A DNA stretch of 64,000 bases, from NCBI RefSeq assembly GCF_023016065.1, contig NZ_JALKAQ010000001.1, positions 496,001 through 560,000 on the forward strand, in the 5' to 3' direction. Source of the stretch: Marinobacter sp. S0848L (GTDB lineage Bacteria; Pseudomonadota; Gammaproteobacteria; Pseudomonadales; Oleiphilaceae). Positions within the stretch are counted from its first letter, which is position 1, and each line of letters starts with the position of its first letter. The notes under the pieces were generated by a model. The model was not told where the DNA came from. It did no database searches and saw only the letters and a program-made list of their open reading frames with translations. Positions 17,039 to 26,596 of this stretch are shown here, piece after piece. A program made the translations under genes and the position numbers.

Positions 17039-17812
17039 ATGCTGAACGAGCTCGATGCCGCACTGTCTTCCGAAAACCGCTATCATGACTCGGAAGCCAT
17101 CCCCGACAATGAAAACAAGCAGGTAGAAGCAACCATGGAACCGGCGTATAAGATTCTGATTGCCGACGACCACCCGCTGTTCCGGGAAGCCATCAGCAGC
17201 GTTATCGCCTCCGGTTTCGAAGGCAGTGAAATCATCGAAACCGATGACCTGGACAGCGCTCTGGAAATCACCCGCGAGAATGACGACCTGGACCTGATCC
17301 TGCTGGACCTCAATATGCCCGGCATGCACGGGCTCAACGGCCTGATTACCCTGCGTAACGAAGCACCCACCATTCCCGTAGTGATTGTCTCTGCCGAGGA
17401 AGACAAACAGATAGTGCTGCAGGCGATCACCTATGGCGCGGTAGGGTTTATCACCAAGTCCTCACCCCGGGCCCAGATGACTGAGGCCATCCAGCAGATA
17501 CTGAACGGCAATGTTTACCTGCCATCAGACATTATCCGCACCAGTAAAGAAAGCTCCCACCGGCGTACTCGAAGCGATGAGAACCTGATTTCGCCGGAAC
17601 TACTGAACTCTCTCACCAGGCGCCAGTTGTTGGTGCTGGAACGTATGGCCAAGGGTGAATCCAACAAGCAAATTGCCTACAACCTCAACATCGCAGAAAC
17701 CACGGTCAAGGCCCACGTCTCCGCGATCCTGAGAAAGCTCGGTGTTCACAACCGGGTACAGGCTATCCTATCGGCTGGGGATGTGGACTTCAGTCAATAT
17801 CTCAAACGCTGA
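17039..17812 (+). CDS. agmR: LuxR-type response regulator (AgmR/ErbR/PedR1-like)
   Basis: The 257-aa protein has a receiver domain with the pocket [10 protein letters not shown] (Asp43-Asp44), phospho-acceptor Asp90 ([16 protein letters not shown]) and Lys in GFITKSSP, then a LuxR-type DNA-binding domain ([35 protein letters not shown]). It is strikingly like AgmR/ErbR of Pseudomonas, the activator of the quinoprotein ethanol oxidation genes. The ATG at 17039 has AGGAGG 6 bases upstream and is annotated; an internal ATG at 17135 would give the length usual for the family but has a weak ribosome site, so the first 32 residues are uncertain. It is the best candidate for binding the CTTGGTAGTA sites. 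Confidence 0.9.
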   Translation: MLNELDAALSSENRYHDSEAIPDNENKQVEATMEPAYKILIADDHPLFREAISSVIASGFEGSEIIETDDLDSALEITRENDDLDLILLDLNMPGMHGLNGLITLRNEAPTIPVVIVSAEEDKQIVLQAITYGAVGFITKSSPRAQMTEAIQQILNGNVYLPSDIIRTSKESSHRRTRSDENLISPELLNSLTRRQLLVLERMAKGESNKQIAYNLNIAETTVKAHVSAILRKLGVHNRVQAILSAGDVDFSQYLKR

Positions 17813-17831
17813 ACGCAGCCGGCATCAGCAC

Positions 17832-20078
17832 TCAGCAACGCATCACGTGATTGAGTACACTCCTGAGCTTAAGCGGTTTGACCGGTTTGTTCATCAACAG
17901 GTAACCAAGCTCCCGGATATGCTGTTTCAGTTCATTGGTGTAGTTGGCGGTGATCATCAGGACCGGCGCTGGCTGTGAGCGCTGAGCATTGATCACTGCC
18001 ACCGCGTCGACGCCATTTTCATCATTATCCAGGTGATAATCCGCCAGTATCAGATCTACCGGAGCCCTTGCCACATCTACCTGCCCTGCCAGGCCCTCGG
18101 CAGAAACAGCTGTGGTGACCCGGCAACCCCAGCCCTCCAGCAAGGTCTTCATCCCCTGGCAGATAGCCAGATCATTATCGATCACCCACACCCGGGCGCC
18201 TTTCAAACCACTATCGAGCATCGGCAGGTGAGGCCCTCGGGGTGCCGGTTGGGCTGACTGAAGTTCTCCGAGGGGCACCCGGACGCTGAACACGGAGCCT
18301 TTTCCCTCAACAGATGATACCGAGATCTCATGGCCCAACATCCGGGCAATCTTGTCAACGATAGCCAGGCCCAGGCCCAGCCCTTTGTCTGCCTGGGCAC
18401 CCTTGGGGCGAATCCGTTTAAACTCCTGAAAGATTTCGGTGAGCTTGTCTGCCGGAATACCTGGCCCGGTGTCCCAGACCTGCAGCAACACGTGGTCATG
18501 CTCGCGACGGCAACCAAGCAGAATCCGGCCCTGGCCGGTATAACGAATGGCATTGGTCAGGAAGTTTCGCAGTATCCGCGCCAGCAACTGTGAATCCGAC
18601 TGAACCACTGCAGAGCAGGGTACGAAATCCAGCCGCTGCCCTTCAGCCAGAGCCATCTGCCGGAACTCCCGGGCGATGTTATTGAGCAGATCCCGGAGAT
18701 CAAAGGCGGTCACGTCCGGAGTGATCACTCCGGCATCCAGCTTGGAAATATCCACCAGTGTGCCCAGCAGATTCTCTACATCATCCAACGAAGTACTGAC
18801 CGAACGCACAAGGCTCTCGGCCTTGGGCCCGAAGCTCTGCTCAAGTAATGCACTGGTGAACAAGCGTGCGGCATTAAGCGGCTGCAGCAGATCGTGACTG
18901 ACAGCAGCCAGGAACTTGGTTTTAGAAAGGTTGGCCTGTTCAGCCTCCTGCTTCGCTTCCCGGAGACGGGCTTCCACTGCAGAACGTTCCGAAATTTCCT
19001 GCCGGAGTTGCTGGTTCAGGCCTGTCAAGGCGGCGGTGCGCTCTCGCACCCGGTGCTCCAGGTCGTCGTAGGCCTGCTCCAGCGCAATCGCGGTCTTGCG
19101 CCTTTCGGTGATGTCTCGGATCAGAACAAAAAAGCCGGTCACCTCGCCGGTTTCATCCCTGTTGGGCACATAGGAACGCAACATGTACCGCTGTTCACCA
19201 TGCTCGCCGGTTTCCTCGAACTCAAAGTTCACACTGTGCCCGTCCAGTACTTCCAGTATCTGGGGCAGCAGACGCTGGTAGAACTCATCGGAATGCACTT
19301 GCTCCAGACGCTTGCCCAGTGGTGACACACCATTACGGCCATACCAGGCCTGATAAACCTTGTTGCAGAACTGGACGGTGAGGTCTGCCCCTACATAGGC
19401 AATCAACGCCGGCACATGGTCGGTGACGACCCGGATCCAGCGCTCGCTTTCTTCCAGCGCCTTGATGCGACGGGCCATTTCACTGTTCTTGACGTCGGTA
19501 ATGTCAGAGTACAACACCACCAAGCCCCCCTCACGGGTAGCTCGTTCGGTCATCTGCACCCAGCGACCATTGGAGAGTAGGAAAAGTACCCCCTCAACAT
19601 CCTCCTGACGATGCTCTTCCACAATCAAACCGGAACTCTCGGCAAGAGCTTTTACCGCATCGATATGGGTACCCGCTTTCGGCACCGACACGCGGGCATG
19701 GCGCCAGTAGCTCCGGAAACGGCTGTTGGTTTGAATCAGACGATGATCACAGTCAAACAGTACGAAGCCATCAGCGATGTTCTCAATGGCATCGCTCAGC
19801 CGCTGCCTCGAGGTTTCATCCTCTTCCCGAGCCCGGCTCAGCGCTTTATGACTCGCTTTAAGCTCATCCATGGCCAGGTTCAGGGCTTCGGTGCGTTCCC
19901 GTACCTGCTCGGCAAGAATGACCGAATGTTCAAACGCCGCATAGGGCGCAGGCTTATGTCCGGCACCGGATTCCACGCGAACAATCAGGGCATCTCGGAT
20001 ACTTCGGAGCCGCTGATTCTCCGCTTCCAACTCCGCAATCCGGCGGTCTTTATCATCCGGCAGGGGCTGCCCGTTCAT
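17832..20078 (-). CDS. nahK: Hybrid sensor histidine kinase, NahK/ErcS'/PedS1-like
   Basis: This is a 748-aa soluble hybrid kinase with a coiled coil (about 10-95), PAS domains at about 95-200 and 212-330, a second coiled coil (335-385), HisKA with His395 in FLAAVSHDLLQPLNAARLF, HATPase (about 500-625; DTGPGIP, KGLGLGLAIV) and a C-terminal receiver domain with the acceptor in VDLILADYHLDN. No membrane segment is visible. The HDLLQPLNAARLF box is typical of the P. aeruginosa PA1976 type (NahK, also called ErcS'), which acts in ethanol oxidation control and NO-linked biofilm signalling. The ATG at 20078 lies 1 bp after the nosP stop, so the two are coupled. A TTG at 20105 is an alternative start. 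Confidence 0.9.
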   Translation of the reverse strand: MNGQPLPDDKDRRIAELEAENQRLRSIRDALIVRVESGAGHKPAPYAAFEHSVILAEQVRERTEALNLAMDELKASHKALSRAREEDETSRQRLSDAIENIADGFVLFDCDHRLIQTNSRFRSYWRHARVSVPKAGTHIDAVKALAESSGLIVEEHRQEDVEGVLFLLSNGRWVQMTERATREGGLVVLYSDITDVKNSEMARRIKALEESERWIRVVTDHVPALIAYVGADLTVQFCNKVYQAWYGRNGVSPLGKRLEQVHSDEFYQRLLPQILEVLDGHSVNFEFEETGEHGEQRYMLRSYVPNRDETGEVTGFFVLIRDITERRKTAIALEQAYDDLEHRVRERTAALTGLNQQLRQEISERSAVEARLREAKQEAEQANLSKTKFLAAVSHDLLQPLNAARLFTSALLEQSFGPKAESLVRSVSTSLDDVENLLGTLVDISKLDAGVITPDVTAFDLRDLLNNIAREFRQMALAEGQRLDFVPCSAVVQSDSQLLARILRNFLTNAIRYTGQGRILLGCRREHDHVLLQVWDTGPGIPADKLTEIFQEFKRIRPKGAQADKGLGLGLAIVDKIARMLGHEISVSSVEGKGSVFSVRVPLGELQSAQPAPRGPHLPMLDSGLKGARVWVIDNDLAICQGMKTLLEGWGCRVTTAVSAEGLAGQVDVARAPVDLILADYHLDNDENGVDAVAVINAQRSQPAPVLMITANYTNELKQHIRELGYLLMNKPVKPLKLRSVLNHVMRC

Positions 20079-20079
20079 A

Positions 20080-21240
20080 CTAGCCGGGGAAGTCAGGCTG
20101 ACCAATGACCACCCCCGTAAAAGTCTGGTTTATGTGCATTCCGTTGAACTGCTCCCCGTAGGAGTTAAAACCGACCACCTTATGTTCCCTCAGAAACGCC
20201 GAGACGGCATCCGATTGCTCGGTCAGCTCGGCTTCCAAACGCCGTAAAAAACAATCACAGGCAAGAGTCACCAAAGGCTTACCGACCACCCGCTCGGAGG
20301 CATCAAGCTGCGCCCGCACACTCTCAAGCAAAGACCCCGGATTCATAGCAGTCATCACAATGCCGGTCTCAACCGCACAATAAAACGTGAGACTGCCATC
20401 AGGGTTCACCCGCTGTATCGAACGGACAAAATAATTACCCCCGACTTTTACCCCCAAGGGCTGCAAGGCAAAAACCTCCCGGTCCAGTTGGGCAACGGGA
20501 ACACTGACAGTGCGGGCGTATACCTCTGCAGCAGGCTCCGCGTTCAACTCAAAGACGGTACGCGTCTCTGGACAAGCTCGGGTTACCACAAGCTTATCCG
20601 CCTGTTCCTGCATGTGGTGCGTCGAAAACACTCGAAAATCCAGCGGTGTATTCACCAGCATCACCGTCGCCGCACTGCTGTGAAAGCGCCCGTCGAAAAA
20701 GACATGGGTACCGGCCAGGCGCTCATCGTCTCCGGCAGAACCACCGAACTGGGGTATCGAACCCAAAGCCGCATTCAGGGTTGCCAGAACAAGCTCTTCC
20801 CGACTCGAAAGGCCATCAAGCATGGTTATCGCGAAGGTATTGCCTTTAACGGGCGCCAAGCGGGCGTCACGACAAGTATTAAGCAACCGGTCAATCACAC
20901 TCTGTGCGTTCTGCAGCGTGAAGCCGTCAAATTCATCGATCAGCGCGCAATCAATGGCAAAGTAGCGGGCATCAAACCCCAGCGCGCTGATGCAACCCCG
21001 GTCATACCCCTGCTCGGTGATCTCTCCCGCAGACGTACAGCCGTAGACTCGCGCATTCGGAAACGCCGCTTGAATCGCAGGCCCAAGGCGTTCCAGGTCA
21101 AATTCAACAGAGCAAAAGAACAGCACGCATCCGAGGTTTTCATGCTGAAGCTGCTCGGCAAGGTGCGCAGCGGCAAGTTCTGGTTCCCGTACGCTAACGC
21201 TGGCGGTTCGGACCGCCGGTTCCTGATTGTCTGCGTGCAT
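20080..21240 (-). CDS. nosP: FIST-domain protein, NosP-like nitric oxide sensor
   Basis: The 386-aa cytoplasmic protein from ATG 21240 has a FIST N-terminal domain (about 25-225; VYGCTSAGEI, FGGSAGDDERLAG) and a FIST C-terminal domain (about 225-375; CAVETGIVMTAM, GFNSYGEQFNG). Directly upstream of, and coupled to, a NahK-type kinase, it matches the NosP-NahK pair, in which NosP is a haem protein that binds NO and modulates NahK autophosphorylation. Haem binding here is inferred from that pairing. The segment upstream to 21351 is in frame but has no better start. The ribosome site before 21240 is weak. Confidence 0.82.
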   Translation of the reverse strand: MHADNQEPAVRTASVSVREPELAAAHLAEQLQHENLGCVLFFCSVEFDLERLGPAIQAAFPNARVYGCTSAGEITEQGYDRGCISALGFDARYFAIDCALIDEFDGFTLQNAQSVIDRLLNTCRDARLAPVKGNTFAITMLDGLSSREELVLATLNAALGSIPQFGGSAGDDERLAGTHVFFDGRFHSSAATVMLVNTPLDFRVFSTHHMQEQADKLVVTRACPETRTVFELNAEPAAEVYARTVSVPVAQLDREVFALQPLGVKVGGNYFVRSIQRVNPDGSLTFYCAVETGIVMTAMNPGSLLESVRAQLDASERVVGKPLVTLACDCFLRRLEAELTEQSDAVSAFLREHKVVGFNSYGEQFNGMHINQTFTGVVIGQPDFPG

Positions 21241-21438
21241 TGAAAGGGCCCTTGGGCAACGGGGAGATTGCTCCGATTCTACGCCGTTGTCAGAACAGAG
21301 GAATTCGACTTCAGTGCTTTTTATTGGCTCGCCAAAACGGTGATAACCCATTGATTATTAACCTCATAAATCAATGGCCGGTGACACAGCCTAATTTCGG
21401 CACAAGAAAACCGGCACTTTAGTCGGAATAACAGGCGG

Positions 21439-21463
21439 GTGCCGGTGCCAGAACGGGCACCGG
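21439..21463 (-). terminator. Hairpin after the porin gene, no clear T-run
   Basis: A 9-10 bp stem GCCGGTGCC/GGGCACCGGC with a 5-nt loop lies just past the porin stop. On the minus strand it is followed by a mixed sequence rather than a T-tract, so factor-independent termination is uncertain. Confidence 0.45.
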
Positions 21464-21472
21464 CCGGGCAGA

Positions 21473-22570
21473 TTAGAAGGTTACAATCGCGCCCACAGCC
21501 AGGGTGTCAGTATCGACGACAGTGACATCCGATGACTTGGTTTTCTGCTCAAACAGGTTGTACTCGGCCACCAGTTTGAAGTTGCTGTTGACGTCGTGGA
21601 ACACCGCAAACGAGGTGTTCTCGGTGTCAAAATCGCCCTGTTCCGAATCTGTTTCGCCATAAGACACCACAAACCGGTTCGCACCCAGAGAGTAAGAACC
21701 CTGTAGCAAGTAACCATCCGCATCGTCTTCTGACGCCAGAACAGAGTCGCTGATCAACACCGGCACATCCCCTTCCGATTTAAAACCGGACGCAGTCAAC
21801 GAGAAACCCGCTACCGCTGCTTTTAGACCATAACCGACGCCCTTACTGTCAATTTCCGTTGTAGCATTCTCTGAGCTCTGGTGGCGACCATTTAACCAGC
21901 CGGTCAGAGCCAGCCCTTCAACATCAACACTGTAGGTAACCTCTGCTTCAAAACGAGGAAGCGATTGTTCAGAGCCCACGCCGGTTGTATTGGCCGGTTC
22001 AAAGATACCCGCAGCCACCTTCAGGCCACCCAAGTCCGGTGACCGATAGGTAATCTGCGCCGAAGGGTTTGGATAGGGATAACCGGTGCGGATATTACCG
22101 AAGGAGACCCCCGTCGCCGCGCCGGGAGAGCCAAACCCCATCAGTAATTCATCAAGGAAAATGTTGGAACGGGCATACAACCCGAAATCCTTACCGATCA
22201 GCACCTGACCAAAGTCACCGTCGACCGTGGCGTAGAGCTGGCGCACGTCAATACTGGTGTCGGTAGGCGACTGCAAACTGTCATTAATGGTGCTCCAGAA
22301 TGAAGAGCGGCCACCAAGAGTCAAATCCCCTACTTCTTTACTGAAGTTGAAGCCGATGGTGTTGGGCAGAAAACCCATTTTGACGTCGGAATTGCGAACA
22401 TCGCCGACCTTGTCATCACGATTCACATAAAAAGCATTGAAATAACCATCCGCGGAAAAAGCGGTTCCATCCTGATTGTAGATCTCAACGGCGGCCTGAG
22501 CCCCTGCGCTCCCTCCCATCACTACGGCTACCGCAAGTAACAACCCTGACTTTCTCATCTTATTGTTCAT
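21473..22570 (-). CDS. Outer-membrane porin, 16-strand general type
   Basis: The 365-aa protein has a signal peptide (KSGLLLAVAVVMGGSAGAQA) after ATG 22570, which follows a CGGGGG ribosome site. Alternating amphipathic strands, acidic loops and a C-terminal aromatic residue (AVGAIVTF) fit a beta-barrel of the Gram-negative porin type. FSADGYFNAFYVNRDD and VLIGKDFGLYARSNIF resemble the conserved strand starts and the pore loop L3 region. Substrate specificity cannot be read. The frame upstream to 22639 lacks a leader and is rejected. It is monocistronic, flanked by an unrelated acyltransferase on the same strand. Confidence 0.82.
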   Translation of the reverse strand: MNNKMRKSGLLLAVAVVMGGSAGAQAAVEIYNQDGTAFSADGYFNAFYVNRDDKVGDVRNSDVKMGFLPNTIGFNFSKEVGDLTLGGRSSFWSTINDSLQSPTDTSIDVRQLYATVDGDFGQVLIGKDFGLYARSNIFLDELLMGFGSPGAATGVSFGNIRTGYPYPNPSAQITYRSPDLGGLKVAAGIFEPANTTGVGSEQSLPRFEAEVTYSVDVEGLALTGWLNGRHQSSENATTEIDSKGVGYGLKAAVAGFSLTASGFKSEGDVPVLISDSVLASEDDADGYLLQGSYSLGANRFVVSYGETDSEQGDFDTENTSFAVFHDVNSNFKLVAEYNLFEQKTKSSDVTVVDTDTLAVGAIVTF

Positions 22571-22744
22571 ACATCCCCCGGTTATTGTTTGAAATCTGGG
22601 ATCAGGAGCCATTGAACAGAACAACAGCCCCAGGCACATTTGCGCGCCTGAGGACCATAGTCAGGGAATGGAAAGTGGGAAAACATTGTTCGTGAGAGCA
22701 GGTTGCCTGCTTATTTGGGAGGCACTAAATATGGAACTTTCGAC

Positions 22745-24130
22745 TTACGACTCACTGGAAAACTGCTCCAGTTCAGACAAACAATCCTCTAAAAAAGCAT
22801 CAGGCGCTGCCAAAACGGCTTCATCGGCCACCACACCAAACTGCACCTGACCCGCATAACTGACCACGCTCACACCCAAACCGATATCGCCGGCCTGGGG
22901 CACCCAAAACATCTGCTCTTTAATCGCGCAACCGGCGAGGTATCGAGTTTCAGGCGTGCCGTGGACGTTGGATACCACGGCAGACGCTTTACGAAAAAAC
23001 AAATCCGCCAGAGGTTTTCTTCCAACTTCCGGCAATAACGGTGCGCAAGCCGTTAGCCCCCAGGCGAGGCCCGGTTGAATGCTTTTTTTGAGCTTTCGGG
23101 TTTCATGCTTCACGCGGAACAAGCGCTCCAGCGCGCTCTCCCCGTCCACCGGCAAAGGTACGAAGACTGTACCAAAGCAATTACCGAGTTCACCGTCCTC
23201 CGGTTTGATGCCTTTGGGCATCTGAACGCGAATATCCACAGGCACCGCCGCATGCATCACCGCATCGGTCAGTTGTTCCGGTGTCAGCCCGAGCTTCGGG
23301 CGAACTGCGGCGGCCACGCAGGCCAGCAACACGTCATTAATGGTTGTATGGGTGTTTTTGGCGATCTTTCGGAAGCGTTCCAGCTCCACCGGTGTCGACC
23401 AACTGCAGCTTCGCCGTCCGAGCAAAGGTTGCTTGAGGTCAGACGGTGAATCTTCTTCCTCGATCAGAAACTCACTGATCTTGTGCACTAGGCGCGCACC
23501 GCTTTGTACGGCTTTACCCATCTGCTTTTGCGCCGCACCTGCGTTCGCCGCTGCGCGAGGGCCCCCCGTAGCACCCAGCTGGGTTAACATCGAGGTCAAC
23601 CAGTGCTGGGCGGTTTCTGTCCACTGCCCCAGCTTAGGCTCTTCCGGCGCACCGTACAAAGCCGGATACTGTCGGGGAGATGACGGGCACAATTGTTCGA
23701 AAACGCCCAGCAGTGACAAGCCATCTGCGTAACAGTGATGGATCCTCAACACCAGCGCTGCCCCACCCTCGGCGTTGGGCGCCAGCCAAAACTTCCAGAG
23801 CGGACGATAAAAAGGTAAAGGGTCGTTTAAACGTTCGGCCACCCAGTGCCTTAACTGGGCCGGATCGAACGGGTCCTGAACAATGTCCAGATGGCGAGCG
23901 GGATTGAACGTGCGGTCTTCCTGCCAATACCAAGCAGGGGTTCGCCACACCGGGCGGTATCGAAAACGCTCCCAAGCGACCCAATAAACGTTCAGAAACT
24001 CCCGAAAGCGGGCTGCCGTCAGGCCTTCAACCCGAAGCATGACAGTGATGGTCATGGGGTTATCCGGCTGTTCCAAAGCCAGCCAGGCCGAATCCGAAGG
24101 CAGCATTAGATGCGATTGCTCTTGGCTCAA
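22745..24130 (-). CDS. Wax ester synthase / diacylglycerol acyltransferase (WS/DGAT)
   Basis: The 461-aa protein carries the acyltransferase motif HHxxxDG at residues 131-137 (HHCYADG), the PLW motif at 110-112 (FYRPLWKFW) and the NDVVLA-like motif HTTINDVLLA. It transfers acyl groups from acyl-CoA to fatty alcohol or diacylglycerol, forming neutral lipid inclusions. The annotated start is a TTG at 24130; an ATG at 24106 (MLPSDSAWLALEQ) aligns better with usual family N-termini and is a serious alternative. Marinobacter and Alcanivorax commonly carry several such genes. No adjacent fatty acyl-CoA reductase is seen. Confidence 0.9.
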   Translation of the reverse strand: MSQEQSHLMLPSDSAWLALEQPDNPMTITVMLRVEGLTAARFREFLNVYWVAWERFRYRPVWRTPAWYWQEDRTFNPARHLDIVQDPFDPAQLRHWVAERLNDPLPFYRPLWKFWLAPNAEGGAALVLRIHHCYADGLSLLGVFEQLCPSSPRQYPALYGAPEEPKLGQWTETAQHWLTSMLTQLGATGGPRAAANAGAAQKQMGKAVQSGARLVHKISEFLIEEEDSPSDLKQPLLGRRSCSWSTPVELERFRKIAKNTHTTINDVLLACVAAAVRPKLGLTPEQLTDAVMHAAVPVDIRVQMPKGIKPEDGELGNCFGTVFVPLPVDGESALERLFRVKHETRKLKKSIQPGLAWGLTACAPLLPEVGRKPLADLFFRKASAVVSNVHGTPETRYLAGCAIKEQMFWVPQAGDIGLGVSVVSYAGQVQFGVVADEAVLAAPDAFLEDCLSELEQFSSES

Positions 24131-24437
24131 ACCTGAAGTTCCCCGATGGCTGTCTTATTATTGAGTGTCCTGCATTGTGCCAGAGTCAGGGTACCGTCTC
24201 CATATACTAACCACCCCTCATAATTACAAAAAGTTACGTTACTCTTCGGTTTGACTCTATACTGAAGATATCGCTTAGTGCGATTGTTATACAAACGACA
24301 ACCGAGCAAGTGCTTGGCCTAAAATCGTTATTTGTGCGGGCAACCGTGCCACTCCACAAATAGAACAATCGCGATACAACTGGAACACAAGCTACGAATC
24401 CCCCAATAACAAGTAGCTGTGCCGGGAGAAGCAAACT
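24131..24437. other. Intergenic region, divergent promoters
   Basis: 307 bp separate the WS/DGAT and the alpha/beta hydrolase genes. The stretch is A+T-rich around 24215-24300 compared with its surroundings, as expected for promoters, but I see no clear operator, RNA gene or small reading frame with a ribosome site. Confidence 0.4.
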
Positions 24438-25361
24438 ATGAAAGCCAGTCACATCCGCAAGCTGATCAAGCCGATCGACATCGCCTACTCCGAGATGTTC
24501 TCGGGCCGGGTCTACACCGTCGGTAAAGGTGCGGTATCCACTCGCAACCACAGCGGTGCGGCAGAGCACACGGTTATCGGCGTGCACGGCTTTCTGGAAA
24601 ACCATTGTTACTTCACCCAGACCTACGATGCCCCCACAACGGAGCTGATTCTGCTCACCTGCAGCAATTACCACATCCCGGTCAACGGCGTGACACCTGA
24701 GCAGGCGGAGTGGGAAGTTCCGATCAAATACTTGGAAGGCACCATCGAATACGATGCCTGCATTCTGAACCAGGCTCTGCAGAATCTGCCGTCTACCCGA
24801 AATGTTCGAGTGCATGGCCATTCCCGGGGTGGCGCAGTCATTCTGGAAGCCATTCGCCAGTGGCCCGAACGGTACGAAGATGTGGAAGTCGTTCTGGAAG
24901 CCCCGGTTCTACCACAAGGCAAACTGCACGCGCTGGTTACAACCCTGCTCGAACCTGTCAGCCACGGCATGTGGCCCTGGATCATTCGATTGATCAACAG
25001 CGCTCCGCAGTCGGCCTACGGCCAGACGTTTTTTGGCAAGATGAACCCACGAAAACGCCAACTCCTGAGCAAACTGTTCTGCGCCACCAAAGATCACCTG
25101 ACCATCGTGCGCAACATTGAAGACATCATGGAATGGATGGAACGTACCGATTGCTCGGTGTATCAGCACATTCGTTATGGAACCTTCCTGATCCCGGCCA
25201 CCGACCACGTTCTCGACCGCACGGCTATGCTGGCCAGCGCAAAAACCAGCCCCACGACCATGCGCATTATCGAAACCGAAGCACCAAGCCACTTCGTTAC
25301 CCTCGACAGCGTCGAATGGCTTCCGGACTTCGAGTCGCTCCCCAACACGGCCCAAGCCTGA
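24438..25361 (+). CDS. Alpha/beta hydrolase, substrate unknown
   Basis: The 307-aa cytoplasmic protein has an oxyanion-hole stretch VIGVHGFLENHCYF (about 47-60), a nucleophile elbow HGHSRGGAV with Ser129, a likely acid in IPATDHVLD (about 256) and a likely base in SHFVTLDSVEW (about 288). No leader is visible. The substrate is unknown; proximity to WS/DGAT and a polyhydroxyalkanoate-system gene suggests an esterase or lipase acting on storage lipid, which is an inference. GGGAG at about 10 bases supports the ATG at 24438. The following gene starts 84 bp downstream in the same direction. Confidence 0.8.
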   Translation: MKASHIRKLIKPIDIAYSEMFSGRVYTVGKGAVSTRNHSGAAEHTVIGVHGFLENHCYFTQTYDAPTTELILLTCSNYHIPVNGVTPEQAEWEVPIKYLEGTIEYDACILNQALQNLPSTRNVRVHGHSRGGAVILEAIRQWPERYEDVEVVLEAPVLPQGKLHALVTTLLEPVSHGMWPWIIRLINSAPQSAYGQTFFGKMNPRKRQLLSKLFCATKDHLTIVRNIEDIMEWMERTDCSVYQHIRYGTFLIPATDHVLDRTAMLASAKTSPTTMRIIETEAPSHFVTLDSVEWLPDFESLPNTAQA

Positions 25362-25445
25362 CCTTCGCCCGCACACCGCGGATGCACCCACGCCATGGCT
25401 TCGCTAAACTGAACGCTTTCAAGTTCAGCTTAGTGGAGCTCTGGC

Positions 25446-26195
25446 ATGTATCGTGACCGCCTGATCACAACCGAAGTGCATACGGAAAATGCGCACAGGC
25501 TTAAACGCTTACTGCTCGAATACCACGATTTCCGCCAACTCAAATCCAGTCACCCGCTGCAAGAAGACACCCTCAAGCTGGCGGATTGGCAAGCCGAACG
25601 CTTGAAAGCCACCCATCATGATCTCTACCAACACCCGGGCTACCACACGGGCCTGGAATTTCTGCTGTCTGACCTCTATGCACCGGCCGGCATGACCCGC
25701 CGCGATGACAACGTTGACCGCATTTTCCCGAAAATGGTGAAGTGGTTACCCGACCATCTGCTGGGCACTTTTGCCGGTCTGGTGGAGCTGAACCTGGTCA
25801 CCCAAAGCCTGGATCTGGAGTTGGCCGAGTGGTTTCATAAAAACGGCCGTGATGCCGAGCAAATTACCGCCGAAGATTGGTGTGAAGCCTACCGAGCCAG
25901 CGGCCAGCTAGAGATTCGTAAACGTCAGCTGGAACTGGTTGCCATCACCGGCCAGCAAATGGATCGATACGTGCGTAACCGCAGCTTAGGCTGGCTGCTG
26001 TCGATGACCCGGGGCGCCGCGGAGCGCGCCGAGCTGGCGGATCTTCACGGGTTTATACACCGTGGCTACACGGCGTTCCGGAAAATGGACAAAGTGGACG
26101 TGCTGATTGCGCGACTGATCAGCCGGGAGCAACGGGTAATGGAAAACGTACTGGCAGGCCACCCGGAGCCTTTCTCGCTATCGGGCGACCTGTAA
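25446..26195 (+). CDS. Uncharacterised conserved protein, FFLEELY-like motif
   Basis: The 249-aa, mostly helical, soluble protein is rich in charged residues and has no membrane segment or leader. GLEFLLSDLYAPAG at about residues 75-88 resembles the motif of a proteobacterial family named after FFLEELY. The region TRRDDNVDRIFPKMVKWLP follows it. I do not recognise a catalytic site. GGAG lies just before ATG 25446. It may form an operon with the hydrolase upstream. No function is assigned. Confidence 0.7.
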   Translation: MYRDRLITTEVHTENAHRLKRLLLEYHDFRQLKSSHPLQEDTLKLADWQAERLKATHHDLYQHPGYHTGLEFLLSDLYAPAGMTRRDDNVDRIFPKMVKWLPDHLLGTFAGLVELNLVTQSLDLELAEWFHKNGRDAEQITAEDWCEAYRASGQLEIRKRQLELVAITGQQMDRYVRNRSLGWLLSMTRGAAERAELADLHGFIHRGYTAFRKMDKVDVLIARLISREQRVMENVLAGHPEPFSLSGDL

Positions 26196-26201
26196 GGCGG
26201 C

Positions 26202-26480
26202 TTACGCTTTGGTGATCTGGTCCAGCTGGGTATGAATTTCCTGCTCGATGCGAGACTTGAACGGACGCAGCATCAGCCCCAACTCCAGACGAATGTGCAG
26301 ATCAGATTCCGCAATGTTGAGCTGGCCTTTCACGCCACTGCGCTTGAACTTGAGCTGATCGCCTTCCCACAGATAGTTCAGATCAAATTTCTGCGACAGG
26401 TCTTTGGCCAGAGTTTCGGCCGCCTCGCGAGCGTGTTCTTTGTCCAGTTCATGGGCACGGTGGATATCGATAACAGACAT
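26202..26480 (-). CDS. Polyhydroxyalkanoic acid system family protein
   Basis: The 92-aa protein (MSVIDIHRAHELDKEHARE at the N-terminus) matches the small family found with polyhydroxyalkanoate genes in gammaproteobacteria. It is an alpha/beta protein with a START-like lipid-related look (KRSGVKGQLNIAESDLHIRL split around a strand turn). Precise function is unknown. It ends 6 bp from the 249-aa gene end, convergent, and is divergent from ubiE across about 116 bp. Confidence 0.8.
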   Translation of the reverse strand: MSVIDIHRAHELDKEHAREAAETLAKDLSQKFDLNYLWEGDQLKFKRSGVKGQLNIAESDLHIRLELGLMLRPFKSRIEQEIHTQLDQITKA

Positions 26481-26596
26481 GAATCAGTTTTCTCAGCTAT
26501 TTGGAAACGGTTTTACAGTGTAAGCCGGTAATAAACTTGTAGCCAACACCTCAACGGTTAGAATACAGCATTCAGTTTCTGACAGGACCATCTCCC

